This document shows positions 7,970 to 16,813 of a stretch of 64,000 bases of DNA, one piece after another. This DNA comes from an uncultured Collinsella sp. (GTDB lineage: Bacteria > Actinomycetota > Coriobacteriia > Coriobacteriales > Coriobacteriaceae): positions 25,189 to 89,188 of the forward strand of contig CABRHH010000009.1 of assembly GCA_902470695.1 (NCBI GenBank), in the 5' to 3' direction. Position numbers and translations under genes: made by a program. Every line of letters starts with the position of its first letter. The stretch's first letter is position 1. Under the pieces are notes generated by a model. It was not told the DNA's origin. It saw nothing but the letters and a program-made list of their open reading frames with translations, and made no database searches.

Positions 7970-9367
7970 GTGCTGATAGGACGTCAGGCTGAGCTGGATA
8001 CTTTGCGCCGGCTTTATAACAAGAGTGGCTTTCAGATGCCCGTTCTGTTCGGGCGTCGTCGTGTGGGCAAGACGTATCTCATGTCGGAATTTGTTCGCGA
8101 CAAGCCTGCGATCTTCTTCACGGCCGTTGAGGACAACATGACGGTGAATCTGCGCAATCTGAGCCGTGAGATTTACAGCCTCGACCATCCCGGGGCCGAT
8201 GTTCAGCTCGCTCCCTTATATCCGGATCTGCATACGGCGTTCGAGGCGGTCTTTTCCCGCGCAGAGAGTCAGAGGCTCGTATTCGTTATCGATGAATACC
8301 CCTATCTTGCGAAAGCCGATCCAAGTGTATCGTCCATCTTGCAGGCGCTCATCGATCGCTCGAAGGGCGGTTCACAGCTGTTTCTTATGCTGTGCGGGTC
8401 GTCGCTCTCGTTCATGCGCGAGCAGGTGCTGGGGGAGAAGAGCCCGCTGTACGGTAGGCGCACGGCGCAGCTTGAGCTGAAGCCGCTTGATTTCTTCGAG
8501 GCCCGTCAGTTCTTCCCGAATATGGATGTGCGGCATGCTGCCCAGCTGTACGGTGCGGTGGGCGGTATACCGTTGTACCTCCAGCAGTTCAGCGATCGCG
8601 CGTCGTTTGAGGACAACATCAGGGATGTATTTCTAGACCCCTCGTCAATTCTATTCGAAGAGCCTTTGAACCTTCTCAAGCAGGAGGTGCAGAAATCGGC
8701 AACGTATAATGCAATCATTGGGGCAATCGCCGCGGGTAAAACCGAGAACAACGAAATCGCGACGACGGTCGGTATCGCTTCGAGCGAGCTCACCTACTAT
8801 TTGAAAGAGCTCGACCGCATTGGCTTGGTGGAGAAGGACCGACCGGTGTGCGACGGAAGTCGTCGGCCGGTGTACCGCCTGTCGGATACCATGTTCAGGT
8901 TCTGGTATCGCTTCGTCATGCCCAACCGCTCAACGATCGAACGCCGCATGCCGCAACGTGCGCTATCAGCGGTTTCTCGGTACCTCTCCGTCTATATGGG
9001 CGAGGTGTTTGAGCAGATATGCCGCGAGTGGCTGTGGCGAAGGAACATGGGCGGTGAGCTGCAGGCCGAATTCGATGAGCTGGGACGCTGGTGGGGGAAT
9101 AATCCTCAGCTGCGGCGCGAGGAAGAGATCGATGTCGTGGGTGTAGCCGAAGGATCGCCTGTCTTGGTGGGCGAATGCAAATGGCGCAACGAGGTTGTCG
9201 GGGTGGATGTTTTAGAGACACTTGATTGGCGTGCGGCGCTGATTCACGCGTCGACGGGGGTGCATCGGTATCTCTTCTCAAAAGCGGGATTCTGCGATGC
9301 GCTGCATGAGATGGCGGCGCATGATGATTGCCTGCATCTTGTGGGCATTGAGGACATGCTGCGTTAG
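7970..9367 (+). CDS. AAA-family ATPase with C-terminal DUF234 nuclease-like domain
   Basis: A 465-residue protein. It begins with the family's LIGRQAELDTL motif, has Walker A in FGRRRVGKTYL (about residue 30) and Walker B VFVIDEYPYL, a winged-helix-like middle (residues about 260-300), and a C-terminal segment with EEIDVVG...LVGECKW, the PD-(D/E)xK-like core of DUF234. GTG 7970 follows GGGAGG; ATG 7955 is an in-frame alternative. These ATPases (archaeal-type STAND-like family) are widespread in gut bacteria, usually as lone genes, and no firm function is known. Codon use is less GC-rich than in neighbouring genes, suggesting acquisition. The palindrome upstream may be an autoregulatory site. 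Confidence 0.85.
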   Translation: MLIGRQAELDTLRRLYNKSGFQMPVLFGRRRVGKTYLMSEFVRDKPAIFFTAVEDNMTVNLRNLSREIYSLDHPGADVQLAPLYPDLHTAFEAVFSRAESQRLVFVIDEYPYLAKADPSVSSILQALIDRSKGGSQLFLMLCGSSLSFMREQVLGEKSPLYGRRTAQLELKPLDFFEARQFFPNMDVRHAAQLYGAVGGIPLYLQQFSDRASFEDNIRDVFLDPSSILFEEPLNLLKQEVQKSATYNAIIGAIAAGKTENNEIATTVGIASSELTYYLKELDRIGLVEKDRPVCDGSRRPVYRLSDTMFRFWYRFVMPNRSTIERRMPQRALSAVSRYLSVYMGEVFEQICREWLWRRNMGGELQAEFDELGRWWGNNPQLRREEEIDVVGVAEGSPVLVGECKWRNEVVGVDVLETLDWRAALIHASTGVHRYLFSKAGFCDALHEMAAHDDCLHLVGIEDMLR

Positions 9368-9638
9368 GTGCTGCGTGTCAAGACGTTGGCCACGCCCGCA
9401 GGGTGTCAAAACGTCGGTTTCATCCGACGGATGACAAACGGGGAGGTCCGCCCACGCCTCGCATTCCGGGCACAAGCAGCCTATTGGCACATGGCTTCCA
9501 GACTGTCTGCCGGTGTGCTGCTAGCACGTTTTGTGTACAGCGGGGCGTATGGGTCGCGTGCGGGTGAATGGGGCGGCGTCTTGCTGGGCGCTTTGGGTTC
9601 GCGGTACACTTGCCGCCAAGATCGACCGAGGAGGGCGT

Positions 9639-10820
9639 GTGGGCAAAGCGCGGGGTAAGGATAGACGGGCAGGGCGATGCCGCGGACGGCGCGGTGCTGA
9701 GCGGGCGGACGCTGCGGTTTCGCCGGAGAGCCTGCCTGCGATCGACGCCATGCGGGACGTGCCCTCCTTTTCCGACCTGCGCCTGGACGCACGCCAGCGT
9801 GCGGCGTTCGATGCGTTTGCGTGTGACTTCGAGGCGCCGGACGAGCTTGAGATCGGTTGCGTGGTCAGGCTCGATCGCGGGTTTCCGCTGATCGCCTGTG
9901 TCGATGCGGTCTTCAGGGCTGAGCACGCGGTGGAGTTCGCCAAAGGCCGCCGGACGGCCGACGACGGCGAGCGCCTGCTGCCGGCCGTGGGCGATTGGGT
10001 GGCGGTGCGCCGCGCCCCCGGGCACGAGCACGGTGTGATCGTGCAGGTGCTGCCGCGTCGCACGTCGTTCGTGCGGTGGCGCGGGAAGAGTCGCGGGGAG
10101 CGTCAGGTGCTCGCGGCCAACGTCGACGTGGTTTTTATCGTGCAGCCGCTGGGAGCCGACCGCGGTACGCCGGCGCTCATGCGCGACCGCGTGGCGCGCT
10201 CCATGGTGCTGGCGCGCGATTGCGGAGCCGAGCCGGTGGTGGTGCTTACCAAGGTGGACCGCGTGGAGTCGGGCGCGCTTGCAGCTGCTGTGGCGAATGT
10301 GCGCGCGCTGGTGGGCGAGCAGGTGCCGGTGATCGCCACTTCATCGAAGGAGGGGCGCGGCCTCGATGCGGTGCGCGCCTGCGTGCCGAGTGGTTCGTGC
10401 GCCATGATCTTGGGGGAGTCCGGCGCGGGGAAGTCGACGCTGCTCAACGCCCTGTTGGGGCACGATGCCCTGGCAACGGGGGCGGTGCGCACGCGCGATG
10501 ACGCGGGGCGGCACACCACGGTTGCGCGCGTGATGGTGGCGCTGCCGGCGCCTTGTGGGGTGGTGGCGGACGCGCCGGGGCTGCGCAGCCTGCCGCTGAT
10601 GGGGCATGAACGCGGGCTGGCCCTGGCGTTCCCAGAGGTAATCGAGGCGGCGCGCGCATGCCGCTTCAACGATTGCACCCATACGCATGAGCCGGGTTGC
10701 GCGGTGCGCGACGGCGTGGCGCGCGGCGAGATCGCCGAGGTGCGCGTGGAGGCGTTTTTGTCGCTTGCGCGCGAGATGCGCGTGAGCGCTCAGAGCTTGG
10801 ACCCCGACATCCATCTGTAG
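9639..10820 (+). CDS. rsgA: Ribosome small-subunit-dependent GTPase A
   Basis: A 393-residue circularly permuted GTPase: N-terminal OB-fold, then G4 LTKVDR, then G1 GESGAGKST, then G3 DAPGLRS. It ends with the zinc-binding Cys/His segment CRFNDCTHTHEPGC. RsgA assists late 30S subunit maturation in the cytoplasm. GTG 9639 is chosen because it follows AGGAGG (9629-9634), although the spacing is short. The frame stays open further upstream but those residues look untranslated, and an internal ATG at the MRDVPSF segment is possible. The gene stands alone. Confidence 0.93.
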   Translation: MGKARGKDRRAGRCRGRRGAERADAAVSPESLPAIDAMRDVPSFSDLRLDARQRAAFDAFACDFEAPDELEIGCVVRLDRGFPLIACVDAVFRAEHAVEFAKGRRTADDGERLLPAVGDWVAVRRAPGHEHGVIVQVLPRRTSFVRWRGKSRGERQVLAANVDVVFIVQPLGADRGTPALMRDRVARSMVLARDCGAEPVVVLTKVDRVESGALAAAVANVRALVGEQVPVIATSSKEGRGLDAVRACVPSGSCAMILGESGAGKSTLLNALLGHDALATGAVRTRDDAGRHTTVARVMVALPAPCGVVADAPGLRSLPLMGHERGLALAFPEVIEAARACRFNDCTHTHEPGCAVRDGVARGEIAEVRVEAFLSLAREMRVSAQSLDPDIHL

Positions 10821-11432
10821 GATCTGGTGGTGGGTCCGCGTGGCGTATGTGGTGGCGGGGAGCGTCGCTTGGGCGGCAAGGATAGCTGACACGTTTTAAT
10901 TGAAGCGGGGCTGTTTTGACGGCATAGTGTGTTCGCGCTTGCGGGTGTGAGCGTGCGGTACAGCTTTCGCATCCGTGCGGCGGGTCGATGTGTTCGTGCG
11001 TCGACATGTTCCATATATTGCGGGTTATATGAGTAAGCAAGCAGGTCAGATGGTTGTCTGGTGCATGTACGCGGAGGTTGCCGCCATGTGCGTGCGAATG
11101 ATGGGCGCGGGCTTCGCGTACCGTTCAGCTCAAGAATTGTGATGAGCGTGTGTGCTCGCAGGGGCCGATAGGGACAGAAAGTTTTCCCGGCATGGAGGTT
11201 CCGGGAGCCCGTTCATTGGCGAAATAGGGTGTTGGTATAACCGAATATGTGGATAAGCCGGACGCTTCTTGCCGCGTGCGGTGTGAGCCCTTTCCAGGTT
11301 CTGACACGGGCGGAAAGGTTTGGGTCGGCATCTCGTAAGGTTGCGGTTTGCGAATCCGTCCTGAACCGATCGCGTGCTCGTTGCGCCCTGAGAATGGGGG
11401 TGCGGTTCGAAGGCGAGCGAGAGGAGGGCCGG
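10821..11432. other. Noncoding stretch upstream of the Tad pilus locus
   Basis: About 610 bases with no convincing gene on either strand; the frames seen are short and compositionally random. It should contain the promoter of the Tad operon and any regulatory leader, but I see no convincing -35/-10 pair or hairpin terminator. Confidence 0.4.
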
Positions 11433-12125
11433 ATGAAGCGGAGAACGCGGCTCATGCTGAGTGCGCTTTCGGGTGTTGCCGCGGCGGCGCTGTTCATGCT
11501 GTACGCATCGGGTGTGCGGGTGGAAGCGGAGCAGGAGCGGCGGGAGACGATCGAGCGCTTTGGAGGCGAGCTGGTTTCTGTATGCGTGGCCCTGCGTGAT
11601 ATCGAACCGGGAGAGGAGATCGACGAGGGCAACGTGGCGGTGGAGGAGTGGGCGTCGAGCCTGCTGCCCGCGGACGCGTTGACCTCGCTCTCCGCTTCGG
11701 TGGGGAAGACGGCGACATCGCGGATACCGAGGCGCGCTCCGCTGAGCGGGGTCTATTTCGAGCGGCGTGAAGACGCCGCATCGGTCCCCAAGGGTAAGGT
11801 GGCCGTGTCGGTGCCCAGCGGTGCGGAGCGCGCGGTGGGTGGCGCTTTGGAGCGCGGCGACAGCGTTGATGTGTACGTGACAAACGGATCGGTTGCCGAC
11901 CGGCTGACGTCGGCAGAGGTGCTCGACACCAGCGTGCTGGCGGAAGGCGGGGGCGACTTGGCGTGGGTGACGTTGGCGGTCGATCCGAGCGCGGTGAGGG
12001 AGCTTTTGGCAGCGACCTCGGCCGGGGCGGTGTCGCTCGTGGCGCCTGGCGATGGCGTTGATGCGGCGGCGCCCGAAAGCGCCGAGGCCACGGCACCTGT
12101 GGGTGATGGGAGCGATGCGCAATGA
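11433..12125 (+). CDS. cpaB: Flp/Tad pilus assembly protein CpaB (RcpC), SAF domain
   Basis: A 230-residue protein with one N-terminal membrane anchor (residues about 7-28) and a SAF-type domain (VCVALRDIEPGEEIDEGNV, and the later VAVSVP...LERGDSVDVYV), as in CpaB/RcpC proteins of Tad systems. It probably works on the outer face of the membrane at the pilus base. ATG 11433 has GAGGAGGG directly upstream; the longer upstream frame lacks a signal anchor. It is the first gene of the operon and overlaps tadZ by ATGA. The C-terminal tail is rich in Ala, Glu and Asp. Confidence 0.85.
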   Translation: MKRRTRLMLSALSGVAAAALFMLYASGVRVEAEQERRETIERFGGELVSVCVALRDIEPGEEIDEGNVAVEEWASSLLPADALTSLSASVGKTATSRIPRRAPLSGVYFERREDAASVPKGKVAVSVPSGAERAVGGALERGDSVDVYVTNGSVADRLTSAEVLDTSVLAEGGGDLAWVTLAVDPSAVRELLAATSAGAVSLVAPGDGVDAAAPESAEATAPVGDGSDAQ

Positions 12126-13663
12126 GCCGGGTTTGGCTGCTGCATGGATGCGACGAGGAGCTGGCGGCCCTCCGCCACGAGGTGGCGCTGAGGGAACCCG
12201 ATGCGTGCCTGGTGTGCGTGCGGCGTGCGGGCGAGATGGTGCTGGTTGCCGACGCGCTTGATGGCGCCGGCGTGGCGGCGCTCATCGGGACGACGGGCAT
12301 GGACTCGTCTGCGGTCGAGGGGCTGATCGCCGCCTTGCGCGGTGTCGAGGGCGTAACGGATATTCTCGTGCGGGCAGATGGGCTCGATGCGGGAGTGCTG
12401 GCCCGCTGCTTCTATGCGGGCGCAACGGAGGTCATCGCGGCAGGGGACGCCGAGGCGTCTGGCGCTGCCGATAACGAGGCAGTGTGCGGGAAAGAGCTGA
12501 CAGACCGTGCCGGCCAGGTGGATTCTGCGGACGATGACGACGGGGAGGCGGATGCCGCGCCTGCGGCTGCAGGCGTCGGCACGCCTTCGCGAGATCAAGA
12601 GGCGGCGGGGCGCACGGGGTCTTTGGGGATCGCGGTGGATGATCTGGAGATGCCGCCCTGGGAGCCCATCGACGACGGATGCGCAGCGGTGAACGAGGCG
12701 GCGCGTGCTGCGTCCACACCGCTGGAGCCGGAGCCTGCGACGGCCGAAGAGGCGCCGGACGCGTTGCGTGAACGGTTTGCGCGGTCGGCGGCGGGGGCGT
12801 GCGATCACGGCGCGGCTGCGGGCCGGGCGCCGCTTGTTGCGGTTGTCTCGGGGCGCGGGGGATGCGGTAAGACCACGATCACGGCGGCGATGGCCGCTTG
12901 CGCCGCGCGTGCGGGCCTGCGCTGCGCGGTGTTGGATTTCGATTTGATGCTCGGCAACATGGCTGCGGTCATGGGTATCGATGCGCCGGTGGGGCTCGAC
13001 CGGTTGGGTGCATACGGGAGCAGCGAGCCGATATCGGAGGCGGATGTGGAGGCCGCCGCCATGCGCATCGGGCCAGGCCTGACGCTGTGGGGGCCGTGCT
13101 TGGAGCCGGAACGGGCCGACCTGATCGCAGGTCCGGCCGAGCAGATGATCGAGATGCTGCGCGGGCTTGCCGACGTGCTGTTCGTGGACACATCGGGGTA
13201 TTGGGGAGACGCCGTTGCGATGGCGGTCGGCGCGTGCGACCGATGCCTGGTGGTGGGCGGCTCCGGGACGCTTGACGTGGCGTCGGCCCAGCGCGCGATG
13301 AGGATCGCAAGGCGCCTGGGGGTGCCTGCGACGCGTATGACCAGCGTGTTCAATCGGCTGGGGGCACCTGGCTGCGGGGAGGACCGGGCGCTTCGGTTCG
13401 AGATGGGTGTATCGCTGCGCTCCCGTGTCCGCATAGCGGACGGAGGGGACGAGGTGGCGTCGATGCTGTCGTTCGGGCACATCGACCGGGTCGTGGCGGG
13501 GCCGGGGCCGTTTGCAGACAGCGTGCGGTCGGCGACGGCCCAGATCTTGCGTGAGCTCGGTTGTGACGTGGGGGCGCTGTCTGTGGAGCGGCCCGACAAC
13601 GAGCGGGATGGGCGCCCGCGCGTGCGTCTGCCGTGGGGTAAGAAGGCAGGTGAGCGGAGATGA
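12122..13663 (+). CDS. tadZ: TadZ/CpaE-like ParA-family ATPase of the Tad pilus
   Basis: A 513-residue protein. The N-terminal half (about residues 1-230) has a receiver-like start and a long acidic, Ala-rich linker. From about 240 a MinD/ParA-type ATPase follows, with deviant Walker A GRGGCGKTT and the LDFDLMLGN switch segment. TadZ proteins localise the pilus machine at the membrane or pole. The start overlaps the cpaB stop (ATGA) and the end overlaps the tadA start, consistent with one transcript. The linker is longer than in many homologues. Confidence 0.85.
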   Translation: MSRVWLLHGCDEELAALRHEVALREPDACLVCVRRAGEMVLVADALDGAGVAALIGTTGMDSSAVEGLIAALRGVEGVTDILVRADGLDAGVLARCFYAGATEVIAAGDAEASGAADNEAVCGKELTDRAGQVDSADDDDGEADAAPAAAGVGTPSRDQEAAGRTGSLGIAVDDLEMPPWEPIDDGCAAVNEAARAASTPLEPEPATAEEAPDALRERFARSAAGACDHGAAAGRAPLVAVVSGRGGCGKTTITAAMAACAARAGLRCAVLDFDLMLGNMAAVMGIDAPVGLDRLGAYGSSEPISEADVEAAAMRIGPGLTLWGPCLEPERADLIAGPAEQMIEMLRGLADVLFVDTSGYWGDAVAMAVGACDRCLVVGGSGTLDVASAQRAMRIARRLGVPATRMTSVFNRLGAPGCGEDRALRFEMGVSLRSRVRIADGGDEVASMLSFGHIDRVVAGPGPFADSVRSATAQILRELGCDVGALSVERPDNERDGRPRVRLPWGKKAGERR

Positions 13664-15006
13664 GCCTGTATAGCCGAATGCGGGCGGTGCAGGAGGCCGC
13701 AGGGGACGTTGAGGCGGCTGAGTGGCACCGTGCATGGTCGCCGCGTCTGCGGCAGGCGCGCGCCCGCGTGAAGCGCGCGATGATGGAGCGCGTGGGGTTC
13801 AGCGAGGTGGCCCGCATCGTGGAGGGGGCGGACGCCGCGCGGGCGCGCGAGGAGCTGAGGCCGGCTGCCGAAGCGGTCCTGAATGCGGACGCCGACCTTG
13901 CGCTCTCGACGGACGAGCGCGACGAACTGCTCGATGAGGTGCTGAACGACGTGGCAGGCTTAGGACCCTTGCAGCCGCTGCTGGAGGACGATGCGGTGAC
14001 CGAGATCATGGTCAACGGGAGCTCGTCGACCTTCATCGAGCGTGCGGGCAGGCTGTGCGGCCTTGGCGCCCTGTTCGACGATGACGAGCAGATCAGAATC
14101 GCGATCGACCGCATCATTTCTCCCTTGGGCCGCCGGATCGATGAGCGGAGTCCTACGGTGAACGCTCGCCTGCCGAACGGATACCGTGTCAATGCGGTGA
14201 TACCGCCGATTGCGCTCGACGGCCCGGTGCTGACGATTCGCAAGTTTTCCGATCGCATCAGCTCCCTTGCGCATCTTGAGCGCCTGGGCGCGCTGCCCGC
14301 CTGGTATGCCTGGCTGCTGTCGCGCGCGGTGGAGCTGCGGCAGGATCTGGCGGTGGCGGGAGGCACCGGTTCGGGCAAGACGACCCTGCTGAATGCGCTG
14401 TCGTGCGAGATCCCCGCCGGTGAGCGCATCGTGACGATCGAGGACTCGGCGGAGTTGAAGTTCTCCCATCACCCCCATGTGGTGCGTCTCGAGGCGCGCG
14501 AGGCGTCCATCGAGGGCGAGGGCGCGGTGAGCATCCGCGATTTGGTGGCGAATGCGCTGCGCATGCGCCCCGACCGGATTGTGGTGGGCGAGGTGCGCGG
14601 GGCTGAGGCGATCGACATGCTGCAGTCTATGAACACCGGGCACGACGGGTCCCTGACGACGCTGCATGCGGGCAGCGCGGAGGAGACCGTGGTGCGCCTG
14701 ACGTTGCTGGCGCGCTACGGCATCGATCTGCCGGGCGATCTCATCGAGGAGCAGATCGCCATGGCGCTCGACGGCATCGTGATGTCGGTGCGCACACCGG
14801 CGGGCAAGCGGTATGTGTCGTCGTATACCGGCGTCTCGCGTGCGGAGGGCGGCGGCGTGGCTCTGAGGGAGTACGTCTCGTTCGATGCGGCGGCGGTGAG
14901 CTGGAAGCTGCTTGAAGAACCGTCGTTTGTGGAAGAGGGTCTGCGCAGCGGGGCGCTGGAGCTCAAGGAGGTGGAGCGATGGAGGCAGTCGTGTCCTGCT
15001 GCATAG
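13660..15006 (+). CDS. tadA: Tad pilus secretion ATPase TadA/CpaF
   Basis: A 448-residue type II/IV secretion ATPase of the CpaF/TadA group. It has an N-terminal all-alpha region (about 1-90), the segment DDAVTEIMVNG, Walker A GGTGSGKTT (about 232-240), an Asp box near TIEDSAEL, and the Walker B region MRPDRIVVGEVRG. It powers pilin assembly from the cytoplasmic side with TadB and TadC. It overlaps both neighbours: 4 bases with tadZ and 28 bases with tadB. Confidence 0.93.
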   Translation: MSLYSRMRAVQEAAGDVEAAEWHRAWSPRLRQARARVKRAMMERVGFSEVARIVEGADAARAREELRPAAEAVLNADADLALSTDERDELLDEVLNDVAGLGPLQPLLEDDAVTEIMVNGSSSTFIERAGRLCGLGALFDDDEQIRIAIDRIISPLGRRIDERSPTVNARLPNGYRVNAVIPPIALDGPVLTIRKFSDRISSLAHLERLGALPAWYAWLLSRAVELRQDLAVAGGTGSGKTTLLNALSCEIPAGERIVTIEDSAELKFSHHPHVVRLEAREASIEGEGAVSIRDLVANALRMRPDRIVVGEVRGAEAIDMLQSMNTGHDGSLTTLHAGSAEETVVRLTLLARYGIDLPGDLIEEQIAMALDGIVMSVRTPAGKRYVSSYTGVSRAEGGGVALREYVSFDAAAVSWKLLEEPSFVEEGLRSGALELKEVERWRQSCPAA

Positions 15007-15917
15007 GGGTTCTGGTTGCGGGGGGCGTGGGCGGAGCCCTCTCGGTGCAGGTTTCTCGAGAAGAAGCTGCGCGTTTGCACGGCAAGGCGACGGCGGTCTA
15101 CCTGATACGCAAGGCGGGCGAGGGCGTGCTGCGAAGCGGGCTGCTGCCGGCCTCCATGCGGGATGCGGCGCTTTGCGAGCTGAGGGCATGCGAGGTGCAC
15201 GGAAGGAAGCCGTGGGAGTATGCCGGCGAGGCGGATGCGGCGGGCGCGCTTGTTGCGACGGCGGCGGGGGGCGCTGTCTTGTTGACGGCTGCTTCGGGCT
15301 CTGCGATCGGCGGTGCGTTGGGGTTTTTGGCGGTGCCGGCAACTGTGATGGGGCGCGCCTCGGCGCGTGCACGCATCGAGCGCACGCGTATCGAGACGCA
15401 GATGCCCGAGGCGTTCGGAGCGCTTGCCGTGTCGCTGGGTTCGGGGCTGTCGATCGCGCAGGCGTTGCGCTATGTGGGATCGCATGCCGAGGAGCCGATC
15501 CGCGGCGAGCTTGTGCGGGCATCGGGGGCGATTATGTGCGGCGTGCCGGTTGCGCGGGCGCTCGATGAGCTGATCGAGCGCCTTGAGGCCCCGGGACTCG
15601 AGCTCGTGGCGCTCGCCTTGAAGGTGTCGCAGAGAACCGGCGCGCCGCTGGGCTCCCTGCTGGCGGATGCGGCTCGCCTGGCGGGAGACCGTATCGAGCT
15701 GCTGCGGCAGCTCGATGTCAAGACCTCGCAAGCGCGTATGTCGGCCCGGCTGGTGGCAGCCATGCCGGTGGCGATGGTGGGGTTTCTGGCGCTGTTCTCC
15801 ACGGATTTCCGCGCCGGCCTCATGACGGTTCCAGGGACGGTGTCGGTGCTGGTGGCGCTGGGGCTAAACGGGATTGCCCTGGCGGTGATCAGGCGAATCA
15901 TGAAGGTGAGGATGTAA
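14979..15917 (+). CDS. tadB: Tad pilus inner-membrane platform protein TadB (T2SSF family)
   Basis: A 312-residue T2SSF-domain protein with hydrophobic segments near the N-terminus (1-20), about 90-125 and at the C-terminus (265-310). The cytoplasmic GspF-like domain contains the MPEAFGALAVSLGSGLSIAQAL segment. It forms the membrane platform that couples the TadA ATPase to pilin. ATG 14979 lies inside the 3' end of tadA. It is followed with a 1-base overlap by tadC. Confidence 0.87.
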   Translation: MEAVVSCCIGVLVAGGVGGALSVQVSREEAARLHGKATAVYLIRKAGEGVLRSGLLPASMRDAALCELRACEVHGRKPWEYAGEADAAGALVATAAGGAVLLTAASGSAIGGALGFLAVPATVMGRASARARIERTRIETQMPEAFGALAVSLGSGLSIAQALRYVGSHAEEPIRGELVRASGAIMCGVPVARALDELIERLEAPGLELVALALKVSQRTGAPLGSLLADAARLAGDRIELLRQLDVKTSQARMSARLVAAMPVAMVGFLALFSTDFRAGLMTVPGTVSVLVALGLNGIALAVIRRIMKVRM

Positions 15918-16570
15918 TGGATGGTCTGATTGGTCTTATGCCCGTCGCCGCGGCATGCGCGGGGCTGGCGGCTGCATGTAGCGCGTTGCTGACGGGTTGG
16001 GAGCGCGAAGACCGCCAACAGGCGATGCGGGCATGGCGGGCGCGGGGAGCGGTGCTTGCTGCGGCGGCGATAAGGATGACACATGGTGTGGAGCGGCGCA
16101 TGCACGCCCGCGGGGCACCGGCGGACGCTGTGGGTTTGGGGGAGGTGTCGGAGATGATCGACATCGTGCGCCTGGGCCTTTCGGCGGGCTTGTCGTTCGA
16201 CGCGGCGTTGGGCCTGTATTGCGAGGGGCGCGATGGGGCGCTGGCGGCGCGGCTGGCGCGCGCCAAGCTGCTGTGGCAAACGGGGGCGGGAGCGCGCGAG
16301 GAGGAGTTGATGGTGGCGGCGCGCGATCTGGGCGTGCGGGCGCTCGAGTCGTTTTCTGTGGCGGTTGGGCAAGCCCTGCTGCTGGGGGCGCCTCTCGCCG
16401 AGACCTTGGCCGGACAGAGCGCCGAGATTCGTGCCGCCCACCGTGCCGAGGTGGAGCGCCAGATCGAGCGCGCTCCAGTGAAGTTGCTGATACCGACGGG
16501 CACGTTGATTCTGCCTGCGTTGCTGTTGTCCATATTGGGCCCGCTGCTTGCTGCTGGCGGGATGTTGTGA
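15917..16570 (+). CDS. tadC: Tad pilus platform protein TadC (T2SSF family)
   Basis: A 217-residue T2SSF-like membrane protein. It has an N-terminal hydrophobic segment, a cytoplasmic part with IDIVRLGLSAGLSFDAAL (the conserved GspF-type helix) and a C-terminal anchor (IPTGTLILPALLLSILGPL). It is somewhat short for TadC (usually near 300 residues), but both GspF-like half motifs are present. It lies between tadB and flp with tight spacing (10 bases to the flp ATG). Confidence 0.82.
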   Translation: MDGLIGLMPVAAACAGLAAACSALLTGWEREDRQQAMRAWRARGAVLAAAAIRMTHGVERRMHARGAPADAVGLGEVSEMIDIVRLGLSAGLSFDAALGLYCEGRDGALAARLARAKLLWQTGAGAREEELMVAARDLGVRALESFSVAVGQALLLGAPLAETLAGQSAEIRAAHRAEVERQIERAPVKLLIPTGTLILPALLLSILGPLLAAGGML

Positions 16571-16580
16571 GGAGGGCCAT

Positions 16581-16766
16581 ATGGTTCTGTTGCGAGAGTA
16601 CGTGCGAGAGGCGATCGAGGCGGCGCGCGATGCCGCCGATGCGATGCGGCGGGAGGTGCGGCGTACGGGATGCGAACTGGCACACCTGGCTCGTGAGGGC
16701 AAGGCGCAGGGCACCACGGAGTACGCCATCCTGGTCGGGGTGCTCGTGGTCACAAATAACCATTAA
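16581..16766 (+). pseudogene. flp: flp pilin gene, 5' part, interrupted by the mobile element
   Basis: ATG 16581 behind GGAGGG starts a Flp-type prepilin. It has a basic leader, then GKAQGTTEYAILVGVLVV, the typical prepilin cleavage region with Glu at +5 and a hydrophobic helix. At 16750 host sequence stops, and the frame runs into element DNA and ends after TNNH. The missing helix end and C-terminus (IAILAIIAF...ISSGINGL) are at 34475-34564 in the matching phase. Joining the two at GTGGT gives a complete pilin of about 86 residues. The major pilin is therefore inactivated while the element is integrated. Confidence 0.9.
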
Positions 16767-16773
16767 CAACTAT
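16741..16773. repeat. attL of the integrated element (core GTGGT)
   Basis: The core GTGGT at 16746-16750 joins flp on the left to element DNA on the right. The element side carries the arm ATAACCATTAACAACTAT (16756-16773), which is inverted with 16 of 18 matches to the arm at 34455-34472 near the right end. Together they rebuild a symmetric attP as used by large serine integrases. Confidence 0.85.
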
Positions 16774-16778
16774 ATAAT
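16773..16778 (+). promoter_or_regulatory. Candidate -10 box for the integrase gene next to attL
   Basis: A perfect TATAAT at 16773-16778 lies 36 bases before the integrase start. A -35 at the usual distance would fall at 16750-16755, on the junction base and the first element bases; it matches the consensus poorly there, so integrase expression may depend on which DNA is joined at the att site. Confidence 0.45.
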
Positions 16779-16813
16779 CATAAGTCGGACATTTATGGAA
16801 TAAGGAGGTGAAG

